This document shows positions 36,701-49,139 of a DNA stretch of 64,000 nucleotides, in pieces. The notes below the pieces were generated by a model. That model ran no database searches and was not told the origin of the DNA. It saw only the letters and a program-made list of their open reading frames with translations. The first letter of the stretch is position 1, and every line of letters begins with the position of its first letter. The position numbers and the translations under genes were made by a program. Source of the DNA: Balanoglossus misakiensis (taxonomy: Eukaryota > Hemichordata); assembly GCA_040954595.2 (NCBI GenBank), contig CM082594.2, positions 9,052,001 through 9,116,000 of the forward strand, in the 5' to 3' direction.

Positions 36701-39700
36701 CGGTATGTTTGTGACTGGAACCCTGAACGGTAAAGTGCCTCTTATAAGTACAAGATACGCGAACGAGCATATTTAATCGCCACTGAACAAACACTCAGCT
36801 ATTGGGTAACCATGGCGCCGTTGCTATGGTTGCGATACGAGGAGTTTGTCCTTCAGGAGCTTATACAAAGGGTCCGGTACGCCAAGCGTATAAAGGGCCG
36901 CACGTTAGAAATTCCCAACGGAAGAAATCACGGGTTTCTTCCCGGAAGACCACGCCCCTCCGCGTAATTCATATTATATGTGAACATATTAAGTAATGCA
37001 GTAGATAATGATTGAACCGAGATTAATATGCAAAGACCAGGTTTTACCGATTTATATAGAGCTATGACTAGTATTTCAATGCGCACGTGCAAAATGTAGA
37101 ATTGTCTTTTCATTTGAAAAGAAAATCACATGAAATGGCTTATCTGATCTCAAATTAAACATACAAGGAATGCATTTAGCGGTAAACAAACGGAGGTCAC
37201 TGACACAACAGTTAGCAAAGTATGATCTACTGCTGTTTACGCGAGACCTAATCGTTTTATTGCGCATTCTCAAAATCCCCCACAACAAACCCCATACAAT
37301 CAGAGGCAACGCCAGGCCGGACGATAAACTCCACCCGTTAAACTCAGATATGCAGAATTGCATCAAGTGAAACGATAGTGACGTGGCACAAGTATGTATT
37401 TCCTAAAACGGACATACCAAGTCGACACTTGCATTCCTCGGAGTGCTATTCGCTGCCGAGTCACAGCTCTGAGAACGTGATTCGCGTTGAAACCAGTTCC
37501 GCTGCGACCAGGGTCCATATCAGTTATTAGGTCCGAACTAGAAATAGTCTGAACTGACAAAGAAAGCTGTAAAACTAACGGCTTGAAATGATGGGGCAGC
37601 CGCAAGATAGAAAACCACTGTGCATAGTTTAGCATGAAAACTTCTCATAAATGGCGAAGATATGATTGGAGCCAGCTTTTAGTTCGGCAAAAAAATTTCA
37701 TGGCATACCCCAGAAATGAAATAAGGTTGTAAGGTATGGAGAACGATAAGAGAAAACTTCAGCGAATGCGTAATTATATCACTTGGCCAGAAATTCTCTC
37801 ATACATGACCATGCATGGAATGACCAATAAAAACTGTTCCCTCGGCCCTGTGAAACACTCTTCTATTTTAAGATGCAATGTATGAAAATGCGACAATGGA
37901 AATCTTCCGTTTTGATATTGCATGATAACCTGGTAGCTATGCATCAGCTTGTATCTTTAGCCAGATTTTTAAAGTTTCACCCTCAGCCCGGACTGTGCAG
38001 CCTGTCCTGAATTGATCTGCTTATGCGCATACCATATGCATCAATTTCCAGATGTCCGCGTCCGAGTCAACCACCTGGGAATTTCATCACCTCCGCATTC
38101 ACTATGAATTTGTCGACTGCAGTAATTGACGATTAAGTGATAATTATTGGTTCTTCCAAAGAGCTGGAGACAGTGTTATAATTTTGAAGAAACCCCCTTT
38201 TTGTGAAATATGTCGTACGACTGCGAAATGGACAGCCGTCACGTGACCGGACAATTGACACCCATATTCCAATTAATAGTCCCCGATTTAGCGCCAGTGA
38301 GTTTTGAAGATCCAAGCGGATCGTTGCGGAGAGACCCGCACATCATTGTCCCTCAAGCCAAATATTATGAGTACACTTTGTGTTACCGGTGCAATAACCG
38401 CGAGCCGGGCGTCGCAATTTCTAGACGGTATCACATGTTGCTGCCAATTTTCCTTAGCGAGTAATTGAAGGGCGTCAGTTCGACAATTTGAAGTATTTTG
38501 TGTTATGTAGCATATCTACTTGTAGACTGCCAGGGATTTTTAAACTTTACCAGTTTACCCACCACAAATGCTGGGAGGGACTTCTATTATGATAACCGTA
38601 TTGTTTCCATTTCTGATGACTTTTGTGTCGAGTTGTGCACTTGGCTGTTGTGTGCAGAGTTGGAATGTGAAGGGCGTTTCGCGTTACAATGAAGATCGAC
38701 TTTCACAGCATTGTGTCGTCAGAGTGCAAGTAAGCATCCTTGATATTGCGACCGAAGAATAAAAACCAAGAATCCAGAGCAATTGTCGAATGAATTGCCA
38801 GGAATTCCGACCTTCTTCGCGGTGCCCCAACTGTAAATTGATCTTTTATTAGTCACAAACAAATTGTTGGCGAATCGGAGGCTTAATATTTGGGGACTGT
38901 GTCTTTGTCCCTCGCGTTTTTCCCCCATTTGATTAAAAATCGAAACCACGTTATGTGCAGTACTTACCCCAGAACACCCTATAATATTTTTCAGATATAT
39001 TATTAGACTAAGTTTAAATATAGAAATGCACCAAGCTGTACCTGTCATTAATTTTATATTTAGAGCAGACGATTTACAAAACACTTTTAGCATCTGTCCA
39101 ACTCTAAATGATTCCCAACACGTATACTGTGTGATCGACTGTGTAAATCACTAATGGGCCTAGCAACTGTGGTCTTCATCCATTGACTTGTACATACTGC
39201 ATGTCTGACTGATGGATTTCTGAGAAGATTCGTGCGTCCTCGTGTTTCTATCTAGATTTAGACATATTTAAAATTAAGCTGGAATTTGCAAGCCAGTTGT
39301 TAGTTGCCTATGAATTCTTGTCTGTCGTAAATGCGCAGTCGTATATGCGCCGTGACTGCGTGTGCGTGGTCCAAAATTGAGTTTCCGTCTTGTATAGGGT
39401 TGTAACAAGAGTGTTCGCACTTATTATATTGCTCTGTGGGGGTAATTTTGGCAATGTGGCGTAGCGCACGACCGTCTGGCCGTTTAACACTGAAGTGCTA
39501 AAAGCATTCAATGCGTCCTGTCATGCCACGTGGTCCAGCTTTATTCGTGGTGTCCATGGAAAGCATGTGCGTGTTGCTCATAATATCTCAAGTTTCCGCT
39601 CATGAATGCTATAGTTTTCATAATTCAGAGCACAATCAAAAATGGAAGAAACAAACTTTAACACAGTTGTGCCACGAATAATTCTGTCTCAGCGATGTTA

Positions 39701-40017
39701 GTGAACTTGGTTGTGGAATGGATTCTTTGTTGCTAGGCTTGTTGTTAGGAGCAGCAGATCGATCATGTTGGCCAACAGACAGGTGGTTACCGAGCCTCTC
39801 GGTTGGTTCAGGTTACACACTCCGTGGTGTTGACGTGAGTTGGTCTGACACGTGGAGAGGTTTGTGTCTGTGAGTGCCCAGATTCTTTTGTTAGTATCGT
39901 CTGAGAGTCTACAGTAACGATTTCCAATCGACATGTCTCCAAAGTGAGAGTTTGGAGCAGACGATAGAGAAATTTTATCAGAGTCAGCGGTGTGAAGCGT
40001 ATCGGCGATGTATAGCA

Positions 40018-40030
40018 CCCCCCCCCCCCC
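40018..40030. repeat. Poly-C tract (13 C)
   Basis: Uninterrupted run of C on the plus strand in gene-poor DNA. Confidence 0.9.
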
Positions 40031-41037
40031 ATGGGTGTTTTCGTACCACAGAAGTGACCCCCAATAGGAACTAACCCGTTTCGTGACATCTTTTATTGTT
40101 TGGTATGTTAACTGCTGTACTAAGGAAAAACAATTTCACCATCCGAAGTTTCTTTCAAGTATCCATTTTGATTTACGATTTGCTCCCACAAATAAAAATT
40201 CTGCCGAGAGCAACGACTTCAAGTATGTTTCCTGCTGTAGAGATGAAATTTATAGTGTAATATTTTCCCGGGGAATTCCGAACTCGTTCACTAGGAAACC
40301 CGAAAGCGCGAGAGGCTCAAAAATGAGAAATCACTCAAACCACTCTTCAGGGTATCCGCTCTACTATAGCCGTACTCTGCATATAAAATGGTATTAGATG
40401 TTTGAAAACCGCAAACGTGTGTGTTTGAATAGCTAATGTGTACGCGTGACATTGTTAAGTGTTGATAGGATGCAAAACACATGGACATGCGCGTTGATCA
40501 TGACGATAATAAAGTAGATATCTGATGAAAATGACATATGATGTCATTGGGATAGATCTTGGGTATTCCCCGATTATTGTCCATATTGTCATTTCGGCGA
40601 AAATTTGTATAATTGTTTTTAATCGGTAATATTGACCTTCGCTATACTTGAACGTGACGTAACCGGAAGTAAAGAACCTCATTGGATATAAATTCCGGTT
40701 TATTTTACAATTACTAGTACTTTTGCGGAAGAGGAGACATTTTTGCAAAAGATTACAGATTAGTTTTGGCAGCTCAATGTAATATTAAAGCTTGAATGCG
40801 GACTGACTCATTCTTGCGGCACATTCTCAAACAATTCCACAGCTCAATCTCCGTGGTTACCTTTCAAGAATAAAGTGTTGAGTCATGTACATTATGTCGT
40901 TCAAAACAGTAATGTAGATGTGATGTTTGTGTGATCAAAATGAAAAGAATGTAGGCTTTTCAGTCGGCGGGAAATGGACGGCGCTTGATCAAAGCTGGTC
41001 CTGAACTTTGACCCCGGTTTGCCTGGTAACTCCCGGG

Positions 41038-41190
41038 TTGGAATTCAGACGCGAATTTCAAGATGTTTGTGCAATAATCAAAGCAAAGATACGGCGGTGA
41101 ATGACCGAATATCGATGGAAAGGTGTTCTCGGTTAGTATCCTTGCTTTGATTATTGCACAAACATCTTGAAATTCGCGTCTGAATTCCAA
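41038..41190. repeat. Inverted repeat, 49-bp perfect arms, 55-bp spacer
   Basis: The left arm at 41038-41086 is the exact reverse complement of the right arm at 41142-41190. Allowing one mismatch on each side, pairing extends a few bases further outward and inward. The spacer is about 55 bases. Transcribed, it would fold into a near-perfect hairpin. No target-site duplication or transposase frame was seen at its ends. Confidence 0.95.
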
Positions 41191-43291
41191 TCCGAGTCTC
41201 ATCAGATTCGCTTAAGTTTTACTTTTAGCATATATGGCGCCTTGCCATATCGCCCTGCAAGCAGAATTATCTCTTTCAATTCATAAAAGCTATAACCGCT
41301 TTTATTCTCTGATATCGGACACGAAAATAGAATCGGTAATGCATGGTTTGCAAAATGGTTCGAAGGATTTCTAGATAACACAGCTCTTAGTCATTCTATC
41401 GGTTATAGACTTTGATACTCGCAAGAAATTTAAAACTTTTTTCAATTACTCATCGCTTTCTCCGATGAAAACGAGATTTCGAACTAGTGTGGAGGCAATT
41501 TAAACCCTAACCCAGACTTTTAAACGAAATAGATGGATAAACCAGGCAACTTTGACCAAGCACAACTGTATACCCAGCATAGACTGCAAACGATATAGTG
41601 CTTATGAAAAGGAAACACTTTTTCATATAATGTTTTACTCGGTCAGAATCATATAATGAGTTCTTATCTTGTTATAAGAACCCCTTATGTGTTTTTTTTT
41701 CTTGAGGCATCCCCTCAGAATAAAGTTCTTGTTTTCAGGTTGTCATTCCAAATCGATAACTATGATGGAAATCAGTGTTTTGAAACTTTCTGTTATCATG
41801 TTTACCGAACCGTGACGAGAAACACACAGTTAACTCTGTTTACACCCGAGTTACTCCATACGAGCGACCAACCTTGTCCCCTGAAAGGACAACGTCAATC
41901 ATCGATGGAATACCACAAATGAAACTGGCCGTTGCAAAATCATAAACCGGGGATCTGAAAGTGTCTCTGTTCCCACGACCAAGAGAAATTTGCATGAAAG
42001 TAGTTCCATTCCCATTTCTCTCAGAAGCAAGTTAGGCGCTTGTGGTTCAATCTTGCTCGGGGTAATCAGCTGATAGTTAAGAAACCCCAAAGGGACCAGT
42101 GAAAGCGAATCTGCTATCAGCGTTATCGTAGAGATTAGCCAAAATCACGTGACTTAAATGTACTTTGCCCTACATCGGGAAGACCTGGATGTAAAATGCC
42201 TGATATTTTTTATCTTCTTCGGTCGCGATATTCGTTCATAATGATGTTTTCTTCCGCTACGACTAAATAGTGGTGATTTCATTAGATGGCACGGGCAATA
42301 AACCGGAAGTGTCGCAAAAGGGCTTACGTGTACAACGAGGTCACTGATTGGCCAAACGTGCACCACACGACTGATAAAGCGCTGATACTGCCAATCGCGG
42401 AAGGCGTCCCATTCCAAGGTTAAAAGCGCAAAAATCCGAATTCGAACAAAACATCCGCTCCTTCAAGTTGCGCAGAGATTTTATTATCAACTATGTACGT
42501 TTCGCAGAGACAACGGAGAGAGCCAACAGGAAAGACTTTGATTGGAAATACAGAAAACTATCCGGAAGGTTTGCAGTAACAATCCCTCGTTCGTCACAAC
42601 AAGTCTACCCCCTCCTATACTATTGTCATCTTATGTAAGCGGTCAATGCCCCAGGGCAGCTCTTTTTCATGGACGAAGGGCAACACTGCCCATAGTTATT
42701 TTCAATTGTAAACAGATCAAAAATATACATCGATAACATTATGTGGTTTACTCTGACGTTATTATGACGTGCTTAAATTTAACTTTTGGGTATTTCTTAC
42801 GAACCACTTTTCAGGGACCGTATCACCGGTGGTCATAATGTCATTATTTGAAAGTGCGCGAAAACTTGGCCGGTAGCAAGGCTAGAAATTTCATGAATAA
42901 GAGTCTTGTGGTCTCGAGCGGAGAAAGGCTATTCCATTTAATTAATGTTTACTTAAGGTAAACTACAGTTTCCTGAACCAGGTGTAATAAGTTGTTACTG
43001 GCCACCATCCAGTTTCAATGTGCATGATTCGTACTTGTCGATAGTACAGTAAATTGGACTCTCCATCCAGACACGGTGCTTTCCTTTTTAATTACTTAAA
43101 ATTAAATCAACTCTAGCACGATCATCATGAGTGTACATGTGTGGTGACATCGCGTTGTTCGAATATCTCTTCACTAGCTGCGCGTGGATTGATCGTGGTG
43201 GTCAGATGTTAGATTGTAGAATTCCCAAGTTACCTTGTTCTTCCCGTTCAACAGTTATAGGTTTCAATTGGAATTGGACCCCGTTCAGTGA

Positions 43292-43303
43292 CCCCCCCCC
43301 CCC
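43292..43303. repeat. Poly-C tract (12 C)
   Basis: Uninterrupted run of C on the plus strand, followed by GCGCCG. Confidence 0.9.
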
Positions 43304-45527
43304 GCGCCGATGTTCTTTTGTTTTTTCTTCCATTGTTCAGTCACGTTGCAGTGAAATCATAAGACACCTGCAGGGAGTTGAAGATACCGTAAATTTGATT
43401 TCTGATAAACTAAGTAAATACAAATACACCCCTGAGATTGTAAAAATGGTATCCTCTCAGGTTTTCGTATCCCGGTAACATGTTTCACCCTCGATAAGAC
43501 AAATGAAATCGCCTGACAACCCCTGACAAATGGCCAGTCCAAAAATAACGTTCTTTTGTATGCTGCGGCTTTGCTACATATTTCAAGACTTCCCCTTTTG
43601 CACACTGGAGCCGGCAAAACGGTGTAGTATTTGCACAGATGAACATCGCCTAAAACACGGTTTGCCGCCAAACAGACATTGTCGCACGAACCCGGGAGCG
43701 ACAAGTCCCCGAGGCCACAGTCCCAGATACGGTGTGTTTACAAAACCCTTTGTTCTTCAACATCTGTGTTGATTGTCAACACCGGCGGCTCAGATTAAAG
43801 ACTTCGGTGCCCGTGAATGGCCGAGATAAAATTGGACGAAGTCGCTCTTTTCGGCATTATTTAGGCTATTTTGGTTCTTGCGAGAAGCAAATATGTTGCT
43901 CTGCTATTTGTTGTAGATACACGATGACTTGCAGGTCGTTAGAGCTATATTCTTCCCTGCTTGTACAACTACAATGATAAACACTCAAACGAAAAATAAA
44001 TCAACGGTATATACCGAAATCACTATCAAATTATCCACGTTTTGCCCATACAAAACCCCAGGGCGTAAGTAGAACCATACTGTATGTCGGATCGGATCGC
44101 ATCATCTGAGTTTACTGTTCCAATCGCGCCACTTGCGTCATTCCATACCGCAATATTAGGCTCTTAATCGTCGAATCTCATCCGTTCCTAAATCGCAGAT
44201 CTATCAGAGATTACAGATTCAATTTTGGATGAGCCAGAATCACGTCACGTGGCCCGAACACACTTTTTGTTTAAACTGAAGGTAATGCGTACAGCGTCGT
44301 CGAATATGTGAAAGTCTTGACCCTATTTCAATTATCAAAAGGCAAATTAACTGTGACAATGCCAATCTTTTCTGCGACGCATGATCTCAATATATTACAA
44401 GCAGATAATTATTGGTCCAGTTTATTCCCTTGTTCACACCTTTACACGTGACCTGGAAATGTTGCTATACCAGATGTCGTAATCTTGTCACTTGGAAACA
44501 AAAACAGGTGATTGGACGAAAGTTCATTTCCTCGGTTTCAAAGAAACCAGCCAGGTGGAAAGGAAGCTTTCTTTGGTCGCTGGTAATTAAGATATCCCGC
44601 TGAATACCACTGTCAAAGAATGTCGCTGGACCATGATGAAAAACACACGTGGTAGCGTGGTCTCATTTCGGCTAAAACCGTATTCTCCTTGACGTACAAT
44701 GGGTGATTAAACTCCTTCAGCATGTCTCGAAGTATCTCTGAAATCAGAGTCCCTTCTGTCTGTCAACAGCTCGGGTTAGTTATTGTAGTGAACATATCGG
44801 GTCCTGACGATAGATGCAATGTTGATTTGCTCTTGATCAGTCTGATCAACATTGATCAGAACGTTGGCCGTTGATTGATAAAATGAAACAGCTTTGCCCG
44901 AGATTCTATCGCTCTGATATGAATCAGTCTGACGATGGCCTGATTTCTTCGTGGAAGTGAAACTTTGATAAGATCATTTGACTGTGGTGGGTCGATTATT
45001 TTAGCACTGGCGCGCATGCCAGCGGTGGAGTGTTTGATAAATTTGGAATTGCTTTGCTGTGTCTGGATGACCCGTGATTGAGTGAGTTGTTGCAGACAGT
45101 AGCTCTGGTTGTCATTAGATGATCATTCTTGTTTAATCATGTTAGTCGTCAGCTGCCTTCACGTTTTGGGTGAGTTTGTTTGCTTGGCTGACGGCCTGGC
45201 TGGCTATGTGGGTGGGTGATAATTATGGTGCCCAGGTAGACAGACTGACTATAAATATGCTTGTTTGTTGGTCAGCCGGTCGATCGATGATTTATCGATT
45301 GATTGATCGATTTCATTTCGTTTGTAAGTTAGTTTTGTGATTAAGAAAATGCATGTTGGTCAAATGCAGTGGCTTGTGAGTTGAGGCGACAGCTGTTTTG
45401 TTTTACCTTGAAGACCAGCTGAACTCTCTTTTTATAGCTAGGATCTCTCAGTTTGGCGTGTCTACTGTCAGGTCTGATGATTGATTGCAAATGGCTGCAA
45501 GTCGGTTGTTCTGTTCATACTGTACAA

Positions 45528-45539
45528 CCCCCCCCCCCC
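45528..45539. repeat. Poly-C tract (12 C)
   Basis: Uninterrupted run of C on the plus strand in gene-poor DNA. Confidence 0.9.
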
Positions 45540-45597
45540 TTCAATTTCTTGATTTAATGAACAAGTTATCCACAAAAGTGGTGATGAAATGGTAGCA

Positions 45598-45621
45598 TAA
45601 TATAAGACGTAATATAAGACG
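45598..45621. repeat. Two-copy 12-bp tandem repeat
   Basis: TAATATAAGACG occurs twice back to back. Minor local duplication. Confidence 0.85.
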
Positions 45622-46402
45622 TGAGACAAAGTCATTTCCATTTTTATATAAAATTCAAATCTTACAAGTAACCATGTGTTATGTTAGCTTACCAGTGCAA
45701 ACGAGCTTACCAAACAATCCCTGACCCCAGAAATAAAAGAGAACGCGCTCCATGTCATATTTGTCAAGTGTCTATACATTCGAGAGTTTAAATATCACTT
45801 CTCAAATGCGTTTTATGACTTCTCCACATCCAATTCTGCAATAACAATTCAAACACCAACCAGGTCAACCAAATAACTAAAAACCAGACAAAGCAAATAA
45901 TTTTCAAGTGTCCCATTTCTTTGACAAATATTTGGCTCTCTCTCCTGAGTTTACCAGGGAGTTGGTTGACCGGTACAGAATGCTAAACACGTCAACCCTC
46001 GGCAAACTTTTCGAAGAAGGTATTTTTGCATCGGGAGATTCGTGTACAGCATTTAATTAGTCTTTTTACACGGTTGCTCCGTGACGTCATCGATTATAGA
46101 CGGATATTTCCAAGAGCGTTTGTCAGTTCTCATTTCATGTACATGTATATAACGAGTCTGCAATCAAGTTGGCAACTTCACTGCATATCTCAGCATTTTT
46201 TCAAACCCAGTTCGGGCGATTTGACCACATTACCATATACCAGTGCAGCACTGTGTTTACACGTAAACTACAAGCAAAACTCCATTCAAGTAACGGAACA
46301 CAAAGTAAACAAACTACAAGTATGCGCATGTCCACAAACTGTATTCTCAGGCCAAGATGTGTCGTCAGTAAATCCGTGGCTTATTTGCGCATCACATCGC
46401 CT

Positions 46403-46420
46403 CCCCCCCCCCCCCCCCCC
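46403..46420. repeat. Poly-C tract (18 C)
   Basis: The longest C run in the window, on the plus strand. Confidence 0.9.
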
Positions 46421-46998
46421 ACAAAATTAATGATAAGCGTGGTTGGCCACTAACAAAAACAGTGTCTCATCTACTTTGTCATGGTTACACATGGTTAGAC
46501 GCACCTGGATTTCGCGCAGCATGCACTGAGCATTCCAACATGCGCAGAAAGGGCCCAGCTGTTTGTTTATATTTATGGAAATCAGTTTTCTTGTTGATTG
46601 TTTTTTTCTGGCGTTTAACACATTACTGCGTGTCTACTTTGCATAAAGCAGCTTGTTGACAACATAAAACCAGGACCGTTGTTTTTCTAATTATACAAGA
46701 TTTTCTGCATGTTCAAGGGTGTCGCAGATTATTATCTAATCAGTTTAAGGAGGGTCACTCTTCAGCAACCTTGACTTTTATGTTAACAATAATCTTCGAA
46801 CCACTTGTTTTCTGAAGTACTCCACGAAGAATCAGATCTACTGTTCGGCCACTTGACCGTGGTGTAAACAGAGACCTTTATCAGGCACCGTCATTACGGC
46901 CAATAAAGTCACACTGAAGGTCGATAGATAAATCTACCGCAAAGGGCGTTTGGGAACTCAACAAGTCGGATGATATTAATTAACTATAAGGACACCCT

Positions 46999-47219
46999 CA
47001 TCGCGGGGAGCCGTGGAAGGAACTAAATATTTTGATAAAGTTGGTTCTTGGCCAAGGTTGTTGACCATCGTACAACTGTGAATGTGCGTCCGCTGCCCAG
47101 GGTGGCTTCTGTTCGGAGAAAATGTTTGATGAGTCGAGGGTGCCGGAGAGAAAGTTGGCGTTGAGTTGGGCTTTGCCTGTGGGCTTCCTGTTTGAACTTC
47201 TCTTCCATGGATTGCATTG
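46999..47219 (-). other. Possible terminal coding exon, unidentified
   Basis: A good acceptor (TTTGTTATTTTCTAG) ends at 47220. Read from 47219 in phase 0, the sequence stays open for about 73 codons to a TGA, with third positions richer in G/C than the surroundings. The predicted peptide is rich in Trp-Pro and Asn (NPWKRSSNRKP, EQKPPWAADAHSQLYDG, QQPWPRTNFIKI). I recognise no family and found no upstream exon that joins it. It may be chance. Confidence 0.25.
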
Positions 47220-49124
47220 CTAGAAAATAACAAACATTGAGAATAAAGACTGAGCCATGCGGAACCCACGCTCGGTGACACATTCACCTGTGACTTTACT
47301 GATAAATACGCAGCAAAACGTGTACGCAGCAAAACGTGTTTTCGACGCCCAAACATCGACACTGGAAGCAAAACAAGGATGTTTGCAAGCCTCACAAAAA
47401 CGAACAAGTCATGCCAACTATAGCCGTGCCACCTACAGACACGAAGACTCTGTCGGCCTCTTTGATATCGAGTTGAAGAAGGTGATTTTAAAGACGGAGC
47501 GTGAGAGTGACGCTGTCGTCAAACGGCCAATTCAGACGAAATCATTTCGATTGGTCATAAAATAGTCCCATTTCTTTCAGTCATTTGGATTTTCTACATC
47601 ACTCCGTTGTCAAAGGAAAGGAGATTTTTGTTACTCGACAGCGACGAGAACTGTTAAAGGCCAAAAGATCAGCTGATTCTCGTCTTGGACAACTTGTAAA
47701 CATGGCACGTGCGTCATTGAATCTGATGAAATACGGTCTTAGGGGAGACAAACTATGTCTGATGACCAAAAGCTCCCAGACTTTACTGTTCATACATTTG
47801 TTTAAAGAATGGCGTTCCTCCACTGCGATTCACGAGATTTGGCATCGACTTTTAAATCTGATAATTCATGTGTTCAATACGACAGAAAAAAAATCCAAGT
47901 CTCTCGTCAAGATAAATTAATTTGACCTGGCATATCGGAGTTGGTATAGAATAAGTAGTATAATATAAACATATTAACAGCCACAAAAAGTCTCACTATC
48001 ATTCTACCACTATATTAATGCCATGACATAAACTAGTGTACACATGGCAACATCCTGTGCTGTATGACAGTGCATCTTGCAGCTGTGAATGTCAATGCCA
48101 TCTGTGACGTCACGTTGTTTGACCTTGCCGAACTTATCTCCAAGTAATGTCACAGCGTACGCTCTATCACTCTTAAAAGCTGGCGATAAAAAAAAGAACT
48201 ATCGCCGAAAGCAAAGTGTGGATGATTTCCTATTTGACTCACACTTGAGTAAATCGATCATTTTCTGCTACTGTTCTTATTATTTCCCATGATGCAGTTT
48301 CGGATGTGCGCAAAATGATATCACTTATGGAATTTGGGATCAACAAAAGATTAGTACGAACAGAGTGTGCTACGAAAAGTGTTATGACGTTATGAAATGT
48401 GATTTGTTTTCTATTGGGATTTATTTGAGCCAAACAGCCATATTAGGTGTTGAACAAAGATTTTATATTTGCTTTCCGGACACAAACTGTCGTACACTAC
48501 TGCATAGCATAACTGTCAGTCATCACAGGTAGTTGTATGTCAACACTCAAGGTATAACTCACTCCATAAGTAGGCAATAATGCTTCAGTCAACACATTAG
48601 TGATAAGCGTGTTATCAGACCCACAACTCCTGTCAACAAATACAAAACCTGTCGTGGGGTTGACGTCCATATCGCGCATGTGTAGAAGTCTCAAGTAGCA
48701 CTCGAGCAAATACATGTACTGCGCACTTGTAGAACCCGCCTGAATTCTGTCTGATTTTACTCCCGGATAATAATCTTTGTTCAGTAAAGCGCCCGTTCAT
48801 TGCGGAAAAAACACGCGAGGCCTGCCAAAAATAAGAGTTTTGACAGGATCGTGTTGCGTCCTGTTTGTTTTCAGTGCGAGGGTGTTGAGCACCAACGCGA
48901 CCTTTGACCTCTGGGGCTTTAGTGTTGTTTTTGGCGACTGTTTTTACTCCAGTTTCCGCGCCAATTCATCATGATCTTATCACTTTGATATTTACCTTTT
49001 CAATCCATTTACAACCGAATGTGTGTTTTTGGAGAAAAAAACATGGTGAGGCTGCATTTCGTCGGTTCGTGTACTCTGCGTGACCCAATCTAGGCACATG
49101 TGACCATTTGACATTCTTTGGCTG

Positions 49125-49139
49125 CCCCCCCCCCCCCCC
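49125..49139. repeat. Poly-C tract (15 C)
   Basis: Uninterrupted run of C on the plus strand in gene-poor DNA. Confidence 0.9.

Noticed and set aside
41142-41190. mir-92-type seed TATTGCAC in the right arm of the inverted repeat
   Set aside because: An eight-base seed is weak evidence, and the arms pair perfectly over 49 bases, unlike a microRNA precursor. The rest of the mature sequence does not match.
48497-48800. Minus-strand frame of about 97 codons with a natural-looking composition
   Set aside because: No family recognised, no good splice acceptor, and an upstream stop without a convincing start. Treated as chance.
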